The notes beneath the pieces were generated by a model. That model was not told the DNA's origin. It saw only the letters and a program-made list of their open reading frames with translations, and did no database searches. Position numbers and translations under genes: made by a program. This document shows, piece after piece, positions 27,991 to 36,204 of a stretch of DNA of 64,000 nt. Source of the DNA: Thioclava sediminum (GTDB lineage Bacteria > Pseudomonadota > Alphaproteobacteria > Rhodobacterales > Rhodobacteraceae). Position 1 is the stretch's first letter, and each line of letters begins with the position of its first letter. The stretch is from assembly GCF_002020355.1 (NCBI RefSeq), contig NZ_MPZV01000001.1, positions 744,001-808,000 of the forward strand. The letters run 5' to 3'.

Positions 27991-29571
27991 TCAGAACAGG
28001 CTGCCCTGAGACGGGCCCGGTTCGGGCTTTTTCTTCTTCGGCTTCGGCGCGGTCGCACTGCCGCCCCCGCCCGGGATGACCGCAAGCTTGCCATCGGCGA
28101 ACTCGATCTCGAGGCCGGGCTGCTTCTCTGCCACCCCCTGCGAGGTCACCACGCCGTCAGGCCCGCGCACCACCGCATAGCCGCGCTTGAGCGTCTCGGT
28201 ATAGCCCAGCGTCTGGCGCATCCGATCGAGCCGCTCGAGCCGTTCGCGCTGCGCCTCGAGCCGCGCGGGCAAGGAGCGCTCCAGCCGGGCTTCCAGCCCC
28301 GCCAGCCGCTCCGCGCCGTCGCGGTTGCGCCGTTGCGCATCGCCGATCATCCGCACCCGCGCTGCATCCAGCCGCCGCGCAAGCTGCGTATGATCCTGGG
28401 TCGCGCGCCGCATCCGGGCCGCCGGTGCCGGCGCCAACCGCGCCGACAAGCCGTCGATCTCACGCGAGCGGTCCCGGATGAAGCGCCGCAGCAGGTTCGG
28501 CGAAATTTGTGCAGCCAAGGGCGCGAAGCGGGTATTCTTGCGCAGGACCAGCGTGCGCAGCGCAGGCCCCAGCCGCTCGGCCCAGAGATCGAAGCTTTGC
28601 CGCGCCGGTTGCGTTAGCGCCTCGGGACGGCCCAGCCCGCGCGCCAGATCGCGCAGCCGCTGGCCGCGCTGATCGAGCCGCCCGCGCGCCGCCCGCATCA
28701 TCCGCGTCTGTGCCTCCGACAGCCACGCGGCCAGTTCGGCGCGCACCGGCACCGCCATTTCCGCCGCCGCCGTGGGCGTGGGGGCACGCCGGTCGGCGGC
28801 GTGATCCACCAGCGTCGTATCGGTCTCGTGACCCACGGCCGAGATCACCGGGATGTCGCTTTCGGCCACGGCGCGGACCACGGCTTCTTCGTTGAACCCC
28901 CAAAGGTCTTCGATCGAGCCGCCGCCGCGTGCGACGATGATCAGATCGGGGCGCGGGATCTCCCCACCCGGCGCCAACGCGTTGAAGCCCCGCACCGCGC
29001 GGGCCACCTCGGGCGCGCAGGCCTGTCCCTGCACCGCCACCGGCCAGATCAGCACATGGCGCGGGAAGCGGTCGGCGAGCCTGTGCAGGATGTCGCGGAT
29101 CACCGCGCCCGAGGGCGAGGTCACCACGCCGATCACCTGCGGCAACCACGGAATGGGCTTCTTGCGGCCCGCGTCGAACAGCCCCTCGGCGGCCAGCGCC
29201 TTGCGCCGCGCCTCCAGCATCGCCATCAGCGCGCCCGCGCCCGCCGGTTCGACATTGTCGACGATCAGCTGGTATTTCGACTGCCCCGCGAAGGTCGTCA
29301 TCCGGCCCGTGGCGATGACCTCCATCCCCTCCTCGGGGCGGACCTGCATTTTCGCCACCTGCCCCTTCCAGCTGACGGCGGCGATCACCGAGCGGTCGTC
29401 CTTGAGGTCGAAATACATATGCCCCGAGCGCGGCATCGACACCCGGCCCACTTCGCCGCGCACCCGGACGCGGCCGAATTCCCCCTCGATCACGCGTTTC
29501 ACCGCCCCCGAAATCTCGGAGACCGTGTAGTCATGCGCGTTCGAGCCGCTTTCGTCGTCGAGAAGGTCCAT
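27991..29571 (-). CDS. xseA: Exodeoxyribonuclease VII large subunit
   Basis: 526 residues. Catalytic subunit of the single-strand nuclease that repairs and processes DNA. N-terminal OB fold (about 15-110, FGRVRVRGEVGRVSMPRSGH), then the nuclease domain with GVVTSPSGAVIRDI (about 150), ARGGGSIEDLWGFNEE (about 212) and SAVGHETDTTLVDHAAD (about 240), followed by a long Arg/Ala/Leu coiled coil and a Lys-rich end. The partner xseB is not in the window. ATG 29571 gives the usual MDLLDDESGSNAH start. Divergent from purD across 93 bases. Confidence 0.95.
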   Translation of the reverse strand: MDLLDDESGSNAHDYTVSEISGAVKRVIEGEFGRVRVRGEVGRVSMPRSGHMYFDLKDDRSVIAAVSWKGQVAKMQVRPEEGMEVIATGRMTTFAGQSKYQLIVDNVEPAGAGALMAMLEARRKALAAEGLFDAGRKKPIPWLPQVIGVVTSPSGAVIRDILHRLADRFPRHVLIWPVAVQGQACAPEVARAVRGFNALAPGGEIPRPDLIIVARGGGSIEDLWGFNEEAVVRAVAESDIPVISAVGHETDTTLVDHAADRRAPTPTAAAEMAVPVRAELAAWLSEAQTRMMRAARGRLDQRGQRLRDLARGLGRPEALTQPARQSFDLWAERLGPALRTLVLRKNTRFAPLAAQISPNLLRRFIRDRSREIDGLSARLAPAPAARMRRATQDHTQLARRLDAARVRMIGDAQRRNRDGAERLAGLEARLERSLPARLEAQRERLERLDRMRQTLGYTETLKRGYAVVRGPDGVVTSQGVAEKQPGLEIEFADGKLAVIPGGGGSATAPKPKKKKPEPGPSQGSLF

Positions 29572-29664
29572 ATGCCTGCCTGCTTGAGCGTTGGTCCGGG
29601 GCGCCTTGCCTCAGGGTTTCGCGCAGCTTAGAAGGCGAGAAAGCGAAGGCCAAGGGGGCGAGCG

Positions 29665-30930
29665 ATGAACATTCTGGTTCTGGGCGGCGGCGGGCGCGAA
29701 CATGCGCTGGCTTGGGCGATCAAGCAAAATCCGAAATGCGACCGGCTGATCGTGGCCCCGGGCAATGCCGGGATCGCGCAGATCGCCGATTGCGCGGCGA
29801 TCGATCCGAACGATGCGGCGGCGGTGCTGGAACTCTGCGAGGCCAATGCGGTCGATTTCGTGGTGATCGGGCCGGAAGCCCCGCTTGCCGCAGGCGTGGC
29901 CGATGCGCTGCGCGCGCAGAACATCCTCACCTTCGGCCCCTCGGCGGAGGCCGCGAAGCTGGAAGCCTCGAAAGCCTTCACGAAAGAGATTTGCGACGCC
30001 TGCAACGCGCCCACTGCAGCCTATGCCCGCTTCACCAGCGCGGAAGGCGCGAAGGGCTACGTCCGCGAACAGGGCGCCCCGATCGTGGTCAAGGCAGACG
30101 GTCTGGCCGCCGGTAAGGGCGTGATCGTCGCGATGACGCTCGATGAGGCGTTCAACGGCATCGACGAGATTTTCGGCGGCGCCTTCGGAAGCGCAGGCGC
30201 GGAAGTCGTGATCGAGGAATTCATGGAGGGCGAGGAAGCCTCGCTCTTCGTGCTGTGCGATGGCGAGAACGTGCTCGCCGTGGGCGGCGCGCAGGATCAC
30301 AAGCGCGTCGGCGAAGGCGATACCGGCCCGAACACCGGCGGCATGGGCGCCTATTCCCCCGCCCCGATCCTGAGCCCCGAAATCGAGGCGAAGGCGATGG
30401 ACGAGATCGTGCGCCCCACCGTGGCCGAGATGGCCAAGCGCGGCACCCCGTTCCAGGGCGTGCTCTATGCCGGGCTGATGATCAAGGATGGCCAGCCGCG
30501 GCTCGTGGAATACAACGTGCGCTTCGGCGACCCCGAATGTCAGGTGCTGATGCTGAGGCTGGGCGCACAGGCGCTCGACCTGCTGCTGGCCTGCGCCGAA
30601 GGGCGGCTGAACGAGGTGCAGGCGCAATGGGCGCCCGATCACGCTATGACGGTGGTCATGGCCGCGCAGGGCTATCCCGGCGCTTATGAGAAAGGCTCGG
30701 TGATCGGCGGGCTCGACGCGCTGCCCGAAGACGGCTCGCGCATGGTCTTCCACGCGGGCACCTCTGAGAAAGACGGACATGTCGTCGCGACGGGCGGGCG
30801 CGTGCTCAACGTCACCGCCCGCGGCGCGAGCCTGCAGGAAGCGCGCGACCGAGCCTATGAAATGGTCGACGCGATCGACTGGCCCGAAGGCTTCTGTCGC
30901 CGCGATATCGGCTGGCGGGCGCTGAGCTGA
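29665..30930 (+). CDS. purD: Phosphoribosylamine-glycine ligase
   Basis: 421 residues. Second step of de novo purine synthesis, joining glycine to phosphoribosylamine with ATP. ATP-grasp enzyme with the N-terminal GGGGREHALAW, the P-loop-like VVKADGLAAGKGV (about 135), EEFMEGEEAS, NTGGMGAYSP and EYNVRFGDPECQ. Length is standard. ATG 29665 follows AAGGGGG. A copy of the dispersed inverted repeat begins 13 bases after its stop. Glycine for this step links it to the gcv locus only in a general way. Confidence 0.97.
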   Translation: MNILVLGGGGREHALAWAIKQNPKCDRLIVAPGNAGIAQIADCAAIDPNDAAAVLELCEANAVDFVVIGPEAPLAAGVADALRAQNILTFGPSAEAAKLEASKAFTKEICDACNAPTAAYARFTSAEGAKGYVREQGAPIVVKADGLAAGKGVIVAMTLDEAFNGIDEIFGGAFGSAGAEVVIEEFMEGEEASLFVLCDGENVLAVGGAQDHKRVGEGDTGPNTGGMGAYSPAPILSPEIEAKAMDEIVRPTVAEMAKRGTPFQGVLYAGLMIKDGQPRLVEYNVRFGDPECQVLMLRLGAQALDLLLACAEGRLNEVQAQWAPDHAMTVVMAAQGYPGAYEKGSVIGGLDALPEDGSRMVFHAGTSEKDGHVVATGGRVLNVTARGASLQEARDRAYEMVDAIDWPEGFCRRDIGWRALS

Positions 30931-31375
30931 CCCGAGGGGTGGAGGGGGCGCTGCCCCCGCTCGCGTTCCGCGCGCCCCCCGGGATATTTCCACCAAGAGG
31001 AAGACGCGCAACGAAGTCTTAACGACAGCTGCGTTAACAAGGAATCGCGGAACAGGCGGGGACGCCGATGACCGCCCAAGACGAACGTGCCCGGCTCGCC
31101 CGCCCTTCTGCGGATCGAGTCGGGCATTTTCCGGTTTCGGTTTGGCTCAAATATCCCGGGGGGCTGGCGCAGCCAGCGGGGGCAGAGCCCCCTCGCCTGG
31201 CGCAGGAAAACTCCGTCATGGTGAAGATGTGCCAGCCCCGGCTTGCAGCATTTGCCGCTCCCACTGAGGCAAAGCACCGCCTGCCGAAACGTCAGGCAGG
31301 AAAATTCCTCTTCGCGCAAAATTTCCTCTTGCAGCCTACGCCGCTATCCCCTAAATCCGCCTCCACCGAACCGGC
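30931..31375. other. Gene-free stretch between purD and the tRNA-Gly pair
   Basis: About 445 bases. The first 260 are inverted-repeat copy B. Near the centre of that repeat a TTAACG/CGTTAA inverted pair (about 31018-31036) stands out from the GC-rich background. After the repeat, 31193-31375 contains only short ORFs without ribosome sites; it probably holds the promoter for the tRNA genes, but I cannot pick the boxes with confidence. Confidence 0.5.
30944..31192. repeat. Dispersed inverted-repeat element, copy B (long loop)
   Basis: Outer arms GGGGGCGCTGCCCCC (30944-30958) and GGGGGCAGAGCCCCC (31178-31192, one mismatch). Inner arms CCCCCGGGATATTT (30976-30989) and AAATATCCCGGGGG (31149-31162) are exact. 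Both pairs centre on 31068-31069. The loop is about 160 bases, longer than in the other copies. It lies 13 bases behind the purD stop. Confidence 0.85.
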
Positions 31376-31450
31376 GCGGGCGTAGCTCAGGGGTAGAGCA
31401 TAACCTTGCCAAGGTTAGGGTCGGGCGTTCGAATCGCCTCGCCCGCTCCA
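31376..31450 (+). tRNA. tRNA-Gly (GCC), first copy
   Basis: Acceptor stem GCGGGCG pairs with CGCCCGC; D-arm AGCTCAGGGGTAGAGC; anticodon arm ACCTT-GCC-AAGGT with anticodon GCC; T-arm GGGCGTTCGAATCGCC; discriminator T and an encoded CCA. 75 nt including CCA. All stems pair as expected. Confidence 0.97.
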
Positions 31451-31472
31451 GTTCGGTCAAATACCCAAGGAT

Positions 31473-31547
31473 GCGGGCGTAGCTCAGGGGTAGAGCATAA
31501 CCTTGCCAAGGTTAGGGTCGGGCGTTCGAATCGCCTCGCCCGCTCCA
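31473..31547 (+). tRNA. tRNA-Gly (GCC), second identical copy
   Basis: Identical to the tRNA at 31376-31450 over its whole length, including the encoded CCA, and 22 bases downstream of it. Followed after four bases by an intrinsic terminator, so the pair forms one transcript. Confidence 0.97.
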
Positions 31548-31551
31548 ATAC

Positions 31552-31579
31552 AAAAAAGCCTCCCTTCGGGGAGGCTTTT
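31552..31579 (+). terminator. Intrinsic terminator of the tRNA-Gly transcript
   Basis: A-rich start, GCCTCCC (31558-31564), TTCG tetraloop, GGGAGGC (31569-31575), then TTTTG. A classic strong hairpin. Confidence 0.92.
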
Positions 31580-31674
31580 GTCTTTCCGCCCCACTGCTCG
31601 TCAATCGACATGCCCCCGCTTGAGCGCGCCCCCTGCCCCGGCCTATAAGGCGGTGAGTTTCAAGGAGGCGCCCC

Positions 31675-32262
31675 ATGCGCAAAGCCACGATCAACCGCAA
31701 GACCGCCGAGACCGAGATCAGCGTCGAGATCGATCTCGACGGGACCGGTCAATTCGATAACAAGACGGGCGTGGGCTTCTTCGACCACATGCTCGATCAG
31801 CTCGCGCGGCATTCGCTGATCGACATGACGGTGCGGGCGAAGGGCGATCTGCATATCGACGATCACCACACGGTCGAAGATACCGGGATCGCACTGGGTC
31901 AGGCGCTGGTGCAGGCGCTTGGCGACAAGCGGGGCATCCGCCGTTACGGCCATTTCGCACTGGCGATGGACGACACGCAGGTGCAATGCGCGCTGGATCT
32001 CTCTGCGCGCCCCTTCTTCGTGTGGAATTGCGACATGCCCTCCCCGAAGATCGGCACGTTCGACACCGAACTGGTGCGCGAGTTCTTCCAGGCGCTCTCG
32101 ACCCATGGCGGGATCACGCTGCATATCGACCGCGTGCATGGCTTCAACAGCCACCACATCGCCGAGGCCGCATTCAAATCGGTCGCCCGGGCCCTGCGCA
32201 TGGCGGTCGAGCCCGACCCGCGCATGGACGGCGTGCTGCCTTCGACCAAAGGGGCGCTTTGA
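31675..32262 (+). CDS. hisB: Imidazoleglycerol-phosphate dehydratase
   Basis: 195 residues, the monofunctional form without the phosphatase domain. Sixth step of histidine synthesis. Manganese-binding histidine motifs: [39 protein letters not shown] 31675 is preceded by AAGGAGG. The stop overlaps the hisH start (TGATG). First gene of a hisB-hisH-Dph6-like unit. Confidence 0.97.
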   Translation: MRKATINRKTAETEISVEIDLDGTGQFDNKTGVGFFDHMLDQLARHSLIDMTVRAKGDLHIDDHHTVEDTGIALGQALVQALGDKRGIRRYGHFALAMDDTQVQCALDLSARPFFVWNCDMPSPKIGTFDTELVREFFQALSTHGGITLHIDRVHGFNSHHIAEAAFKSVARALRMAVEPDPRMDGVLPSTKGAL

Positions 32263-32900
32263 TGCTCACGGCACTGGTCGATTACGATTCGGGCAACCTG
32301 CACTCGGCCGAGAAGGCGTTTCAGCGCATGGCGAATGAGACGGGTCACGGCACGATCGTCGTGACTTCCGAGCCCGACGTCGTCGCGCGCGCCGACCGGA
32401 TCGTGCTGCCGGGCGACGGGGCGTTTCCGTCCTGCAGCGCGGCGCTCTATCGCTTCGAGGGGCTGGCGCAGGCGATCGAAGAGGCGGTGACCGTTAAGGG
32501 CCGCCCCTTCCTCGGGATCTGCATCGGGATGCAGATGCTGGCGACGCGCGGGCTCGAGTTCCGCGAGACCGAGGGCTTCGGCTGGATCCCCGGAGAAGTG
32601 GTGAAGATCGAGCCTTCCGATCCGTCGATGAAGGTCCCGCATATGGGCTGGAACGATCTGGTGATCGACAACGATCACGCCGTGCTCGACGGGATTTCGA
32701 CCGGCGATCACGCCTATTTCGTGCATAGCTACCACTTCAAGGTGGCCGAGCCGCAGCACCGTCTGGCCTATGCCGAATATGGCACCGAGATCACCGCGAT
32801 CGTGGGCCGCGACAATATCGTCGGCACCCAGTTCCACCCCGAGAAATCTCAGGCCACCGGTCTGCGACTGATCGCGAATTTCCTCGGCTGGAAACCCTGA
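32262..32900 (+). CDS. hisH: Imidazole glycerol phosphate synthase, glutamine amidotransferase subunit
   Basis: 212 residues. Class I glutaminase that supplies ammonia to HisF. Triad: nucleophile Cys in GICIGMQ (about residue 87), His and Glu in FHPEKS near the C-terminus; N-terminal DYDSGNLHS. The ATG shares a base with the hisB stop and the stop shares a base with the next start. Its partner HisF is encoded 16 kb away in this window. Confidence 0.96.
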   Translation: MLTALVDYDSGNLHSAEKAFQRMANETGHGTIVVTSEPDVVARADRIVLPGDGAFPSCSAALYRFEGLAQAIEEAVTVKGRPFLGICIGMQMLATRGLEFRETEGFGWIPGEVVKIEPSDPSMKVPHMGWNDLVIDNDHAVLDGISTGDHAYFVHSYHFKVAEPQHRLAYAEYGTEITAIVGRDNIVGTQFHPEKSQATGLRLIANFLGWKP

Positions 32901-33565
32901 TGGCGCCCAAGGCGGTTCTCTCATGGTCCTCGGGCAAGGATTGCGCAATGGCGCTGCATGCTTGCCGCACGGAAGGTCACGCGGATGTCGTGGCGCTGCT
33001 GTCCACGACCAACGAGGCTTTCGACCGGGTGGCGATGCATGGGACGCGCAATGAGCTGCTGCGCCGTCAGGCGAAGGCCGCTGGCCTGCCGCTGATCGAG
33101 GTGCCGCTGCCCTGGCCCTGCTCGAACGAGGATTACGAGGCGCGGATGGCCTCTGCAATGGATCAGGTGAAGGCGCTTGGCGTCGAGACGATGGTCTTCG
33201 GCGATCTCTTCCTCGAAGACGTGCGCGATTACCGGATCGAGAAGCTGAAACCGCTCGGCGTCGAGGCGATCTTCCCGCTTTGGCAGCGCCCCACGGATCG
33301 GCTGGCGCGCGAGATGATCGCGGCGGGGTTCGTCACGCATCTGGTGACGGTGGACCCGAGCAAACTCGATCCCAGCTTCGCGGGGCGGCGGTTCGATGAA
33401 AGCCTGCTGGCCGATCTGCCCGAAGGCGTCGATCCCTGCGGCGAGAATGGCGAGTTTCACACCGCCGTCAGCGCGGGCCCGATCTTCGACGCGCCGATCC
33501 CGGTGCGGGTGGGCGAGACGGTGATGCGCGACGGGTTCGCCCATGCCGATCTGATCCCGGAGTAA
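32900..33565 (+). CDS. Dph6-like ATP-binding protein (adenine nucleotide alpha-hydrolase fold)
   Basis: 221 residues. N-terminal PP-loop SWSSGKDCAMALHA (about residues 8-21) binds and adenylates with ATP; the following TTNEAFDRVAMHG, FGDLFLEDVRDYR and DPCGENGEFHTAVSAGP blocks are those of the diphthine-ammonia ligase (Dph6/MJ0570) family. Bacteria do not make diphthamide, so the substrate must differ. The ATG overlaps the hisH stop (TGATG), so it is translated with histidine genes. Followed by a weak hairpin and the convergent DUF2147 gene. Confidence 0.88.
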   Translation: MAPKAVLSWSSGKDCAMALHACRTEGHADVVALLSTTNEAFDRVAMHGTRNELLRRQAKAAGLPLIEVPLPWPCSNEDYEARMASAMDQVKALGVETMVFGDLFLEDVRDYRIEKLKPLGVEAIFPLWQRPTDRLAREMIAAGFVTHLVTVDPSKLDPSFAGRRFDESLLADLPEGVDPCGENGEFHTAVSAGPIFDAPIPVRVGETVMRDGFAHADLIPE

Positions 33566-33579
33566 GTCCGGCGAGAAAT

Positions 33580-33610
33580 CCCGGCCCACCGCGTCATCGC
33601 AGGGGCCGGG
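33580..33610. terminator. Hairpin between convergent Dph6-like and DUF2147 genes
   Basis: CCCGGCCC (33580-33587) pairs with GGGCCGGG (33603-33610) around a 15-base loop, with AAAA after it and ATTT-like bases on the other strand. It has no proper T-run; possibly a bidirectional weak terminator. Confidence 0.4.
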
Positions 33611-33617
33611 AAAAGCA

Positions 33618-34004
33618 TCACTTCACGCGCTGCCAGTCCTGCGACTTGCAGAACAGGCCGCCAGCCACACAACCGGCCAACGCCATCGCGTTGCCGTTCA
33701 CGGTGACCTTGCCGAGGTAGATCTTGTTGTTGGACGGACGCCAGACCTTGCCCTGGTATTTGTTGTCGCCCTTCGGCTCCATCCCGATCACGAGCTGCTT
33801 GCCGAGGTTTTCCGACTTGTACTCGCTGCCGCCCTTGAAGGTCCGCACGATGGTACCGCAGAACTTCGACCCGCAGGGCGCGATGTCCACATAGGCATAG
33901 GCGCCGTCATCGGGCTGCGTCTTCCAGGTGCCCTCGATCGGGTCGGCCAGTGCCGCGCCTGCGCCCAGTGCCAGGGTCGCTGCGGCGATCATCAAAGTCT
34001 TCAT
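33618..34004 (-). CDS. Secreted DUF2147 protein
   Basis: 128 residues. Signal peptide at 1-20 (LMIAAATLALGAGAALA). The mature part begins DPIEGTWKTQPDDGAYAYVDI, the family opening, and has Cys in APCGSKFCGTIV and GCVAGGLFCKS, likely two disulfides, ending QDWQRVK. DUF2147 proteins are small lipocalin-like beta barrels of the periplasm; some are induced by envelope or metal stress, but none has a firm function. Stands alone, convergent with the Dph6-like gene and divergent from hisA. Confidence 0.85.
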   Translation of the reverse strand: MKTLMIAAATLALGAGAALADPIEGTWKTQPDDGAYAYVDIAPCGSKFCGTIVRTFKGGSEYKSENLGKQLVIGMEPKGDNKYQGKVWRPSNNKIYLGKVTVNGNAMALAGCVAGGLFCKSQDWQRVK

Positions 34005-34149
34005 GGCAAATCTCCTCCCTTTTGCCTGCTGGCCACATCAGGCCATGCAAGAGCGATTCCCGGCAAGACTGACGTGACGTCCGCGTCAGGCTTGGAAAAT
34101 CCGCGAACCCGTGGCAAGAGGCATCGCGACAGTTCAGGAGTGCCCACAG

Positions 34150-34869
34150 ATGATCCTCTACCCCGCAATCGACCTCAAGGATGGCCAATGCGTGCGTCTG
34201 CTGCATGGCGAGATGGACAAGGCCACGGTCTTCGGCGACGACCCGGCGGCGCAGGCGGCCAAGTTCGAGGCGGCGGGCTGCGAATGGGTGCATCTGGTGG
34301 ACCTCAATGGTGCCTTCGCGGGGGAGCCGGTGAACGCCGCCGCCGTCGAGGCGATCCTTGCGCGGATCAAGGTGCCCGCACAGCTCGGCGGCGGCATCCG
34401 CGACATGGCGACGATCGAGCGGTGGCTGGACAAGGGTCTGGCGCGGGTGATCCTCGGCACCGTCGCGGTCGAGAACCCCGATCTTGTGCGCGAGGCGGCG
34501 AAGGCCTTCCCCGGTCAGGTGGCCGTCGGGATCGACGCGCGTAACGGCAAAGTGGCGACCAAGGGCTGGGCGGAAGAGACCGATGTGATGGTCACCGATC
34601 TGGCGAAGTCCTTCGAGGACGCGGGCGTCGCCGCGATCATCTACACCGATATCATGCGCGATGGCGCAATGGGCGGGCCCAATATCGCCGCGACCGAGGC
34701 ACTCGCCCGCGCGGTCGAAATCCCGGTCATCGCGAGCGGTGGCGTGTCGTCCTTGCCCGACCTGATTGCCCTGCGCGACACGGGCGTGATCGCGGGCGCG
34801 ATCTCGGGGCGCGCGATCTATGACGGGGCGCTCGATCTGACCGAGGCACTGGCCGCGCTGCGCGCCTGA
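34150..34869 (+). CDS. hisA: Phosphoribosylformimino-5-aminoimidazole carboxamide ribotide isomerase
   Basis: 239 residues. Fourth step of histidine synthesis; (beta/alpha)8 barrel. Opens [17 protein letters not shown] with catalytic Asp8, then GGGIRD phosphate site, [14 protein letters not shown] (second catalytic Asp) and [16 protein letters not shown] at the second phosphate site. ATG 34150 fits family N-termini; CAGGAG lies 10-15 bases upstream. Separated from hisH by the Dph6-like and DUF2147 genes and from hisF by 14 kb. Confidence 0.97.
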   Translation: MILYPAIDLKDGQCVRLLHGEMDKATVFGDDPAAQAAKFEAAGCEWVHLVDLNGAFAGEPVNAAAVEAILARIKVPAQLGGGIRDMATIERWLDKGLARVILGTVAVENPDLVREAAKAFPGQVAVGIDARNGKVATKGWAEETDVMVTDLAKSFEDAGVAAIIYTDIMRDGAMGGPNIAATEALARAVEIPVIASGGVSSLPDLIALRDTGVIAGAISGRAIYDGALDLTEALAALRA

Positions 34870-34936
34870 CACAGCGCTGAGGAAATCCACCGCAAGTGAC
34901 ACAAATCATTGCGCCATGTGAATTTCCGCGTGAGGG

Positions 34937-34951
34937 TTAACCCAGCGTTAA
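34937..34951 (+). promoter_or_regulatory. Probable CtrA-binding site
   Basis: TTAA (34937-34940), seven bases, TTAA (34948-34951): an exact match to the alphaproteobacterial CtrA consensus TTAA-N7-TTAA. It ends 20 bases before the start of a secreted-protein gene. TTAA is rare in this GC-rich DNA, so a chance full site is unlikely. Whether it activates or represses cannot be read. Confidence 0.55.
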
Positions 34952-34971
34952 CACCAAGTGTGGAGGGTGCC

Positions 34972-35442
34972 ATGAAACGCATGATGACGATTGCCGCGGT
35001 GACCGCTTGCCTCGCAAGCGCGGCCATGGCGAATGATACCAAAGGCTTTGTGGGTCTGAACTGGACCTTCGGCCCGGGCGCGAGCGGCCTTGAAGGGGTG
35101 TTCGGCGCGATGAATTACGACCTCGATCCGAATGGCGACATCAACGGGGCGAAGCTGTCACTCCATCTCGGCATGGGTCCGGGGCCGGTGCAGGGCAAGA
35201 TCAAGCTGACGGGAGTCGCCGGTCAGGACAATGCCATGGCGGAGCTGGGCATGGGCTATGGCAGCCGCGGCTGGTTCGGCACGGGCGGGCTGATGGGCGA
35301 GCATTGGAACGTCGGCGGCGATCTCTTCTTCCAGGGCGGCTGGGAAGGCTTCGGCGGCATTCACAGCCTGCAATTCGATCGGCCGAAAGCGCCCACAGCA
35401 CCGGTTCTGGAGCCGCCGCCGCAGGAGGCTCAGCCCGGCTAA
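34972..35442 (+). CDS. Secreted glycine-rich beta-type protein of unknown function
   Basis: 156 residues. Signal peptide at 1-19 (TIAAVTACLASAAMA). The mature part is Gly- and aromatic-rich with alternating hydrophobic stretches (FVGLNWTFGPG, KLSLHLGMG, MGYGSRGWFG, LFFQGGWEGFGG), which looks like an outer-membrane or periplasmic beta structure, and it ends in a Pro-rich tail (APVLEPPPQEAQPG). I do not recognise the family. GGAGGG precedes ATG 34972. Lies under a CtrA-type site, and is closed by an intrinsic terminator, so it is a single-gene unit. Confidence 0.7.
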   Translation: MKRMMTIAAVTACLASAAMANDTKGFVGLNWTFGPGASGLEGVFGAMNYDLDPNGDINGAKLSLHLGMGPGPVQGKIKLTGVAGQDNAMAELGMGYGSRGWFGTGGLMGEHWNVGGDLFFQGGWEGFGGIHSLQFDRPKAPTAPVLEPPPQEAQPG

Positions 35443-35472
35443 GTCGTGTTAAGCAATTCATCACAGAGGTAC

Positions 35473-35499
35473 AGGGCGGCTTCGGTCGCCCTTTTCCTT
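35473..35499 (+). terminator. Intrinsic terminator after the CtrA-linked secreted gene
   Basis: AGGGCGGC (35473-35480), TTCG loop, GTCGCCCT (35485-35492, one G-T wobble), then TTTTCCTT. Also reads towards the convergent TetR gene end. Confidence 0.85.
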
Positions 35500-35502
35500 A
35501 GC

Positions 35503-36090
35503 TCAGGCACCCACCGATTTGCGCACCATATCCCAGTAGATATCGGCCACGGTGGCGCGGCTCAGACGACCACCTTCGCGGAACCATGTATTCACCCCGG
35601 TCAGCATCGCGATGATCGCCATCGTCGCAAGCTTGGTATCCGGGATCAGGAACACGCCCTCGTCCTGCCCTGCCTTCAGGATCGCTTCCAGCTCGGTCTC
35701 GTAGGTCTTGCGCAGCCCCTCGATCACCGCGAAATTCTCCGGGCTCAGGTTGCGCAGCTCCATATAGCTGAGGAACACCGCCTCCGCCCGCTCGAGGTTG
35801 AAGCGGATGTGGAAGCGCACGAAACGCTCCAGCCGCGCATGGGCGTCGCCCCCGCCGGGCTCGGCGTGCCACGCGGCGATCAACTCGTCCATGTGGGTCT
35901 TGAGAAGATCGAACAGCAGCGCCTCTTTGTCGGGCGTATAGAGGTAGAGCGCGCCCGCCTGGACCCCCACCGCGCCTGCGATCTGGCGCATCGAGACAGC
36001 GGCAAACCCGTGCCGCGCAAAGAGCCTTTGCGCCTCGGCGCGGATCTTCGGGCCGGTAATCTCGGAATGGGAGCCAGTCTTGCGTGCCAT
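35503..36090 (-). CDS. TetR family transcriptional regulator
   Basis: 195 residues. N-terminal helix-turn-helix at about 12-58 (RAEAQRLFARHGFAAVSMRQIAGAVGVQAGALYLYTPDKEALL read in parts: LFARHGF, MRQIAGAVGV, LYLYTPDKEAL). The all-helical ligand domain follows; ligand unknown. ATG 36090 gives the usual MARKTG-type start. A 14-base palindrome sits 16 bases upstream and is a natural self-operator. Divergent from a small lipoprotein gene, which may be its target. Confidence 0.9.
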   Translation of the reverse strand: MARKTGSHSEITGPKIRAEAQRLFARHGFAAVSMRQIAGAVGVQAGALYLYTPDKEALLFDLLKTHMDELIAAWHAEPGGGDAHARLERFVRFHIRFNLERAEAVFLSYMELRNLSPENFAVIEGLRKTYETELEAILKAGQDEGVFLIPDTKLATMAIIAMLTGVNTWFREGGRLSRATVADIYWDMVRKSVGA

Positions 36091-36105
36091 GATACCGACG
36101 CTAAC

Positions 36106-36119
36106 TGAACGGGCGTTCA
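36106..36119. promoter_or_regulatory. Palindromic operator for the adjacent TetR regulator
   Basis: TGAACGGGCGTTCA is a perfect 14-base palindrome apart from its GG centre pairing as a spacer. It lies between the divergent TetR gene and the lipoprotein gene, the usual place for autoregulation. Confidence 0.55.
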
Positions 36120-36204
36120 TTATCAAACCCGATTTGCGGCGCAATCGGCACTGGCAATGGGGCCGCGCGCGCAATAGTTTGCCCCTGTCCCGAGAGGAGA
36201 AACC

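Noticed and set aside
31018-31036. Second CtrA site within repeat copy B
   Set aside because: TTAA and TTAA are 11 bases apart instead of 7, so it does not fit the consensus.
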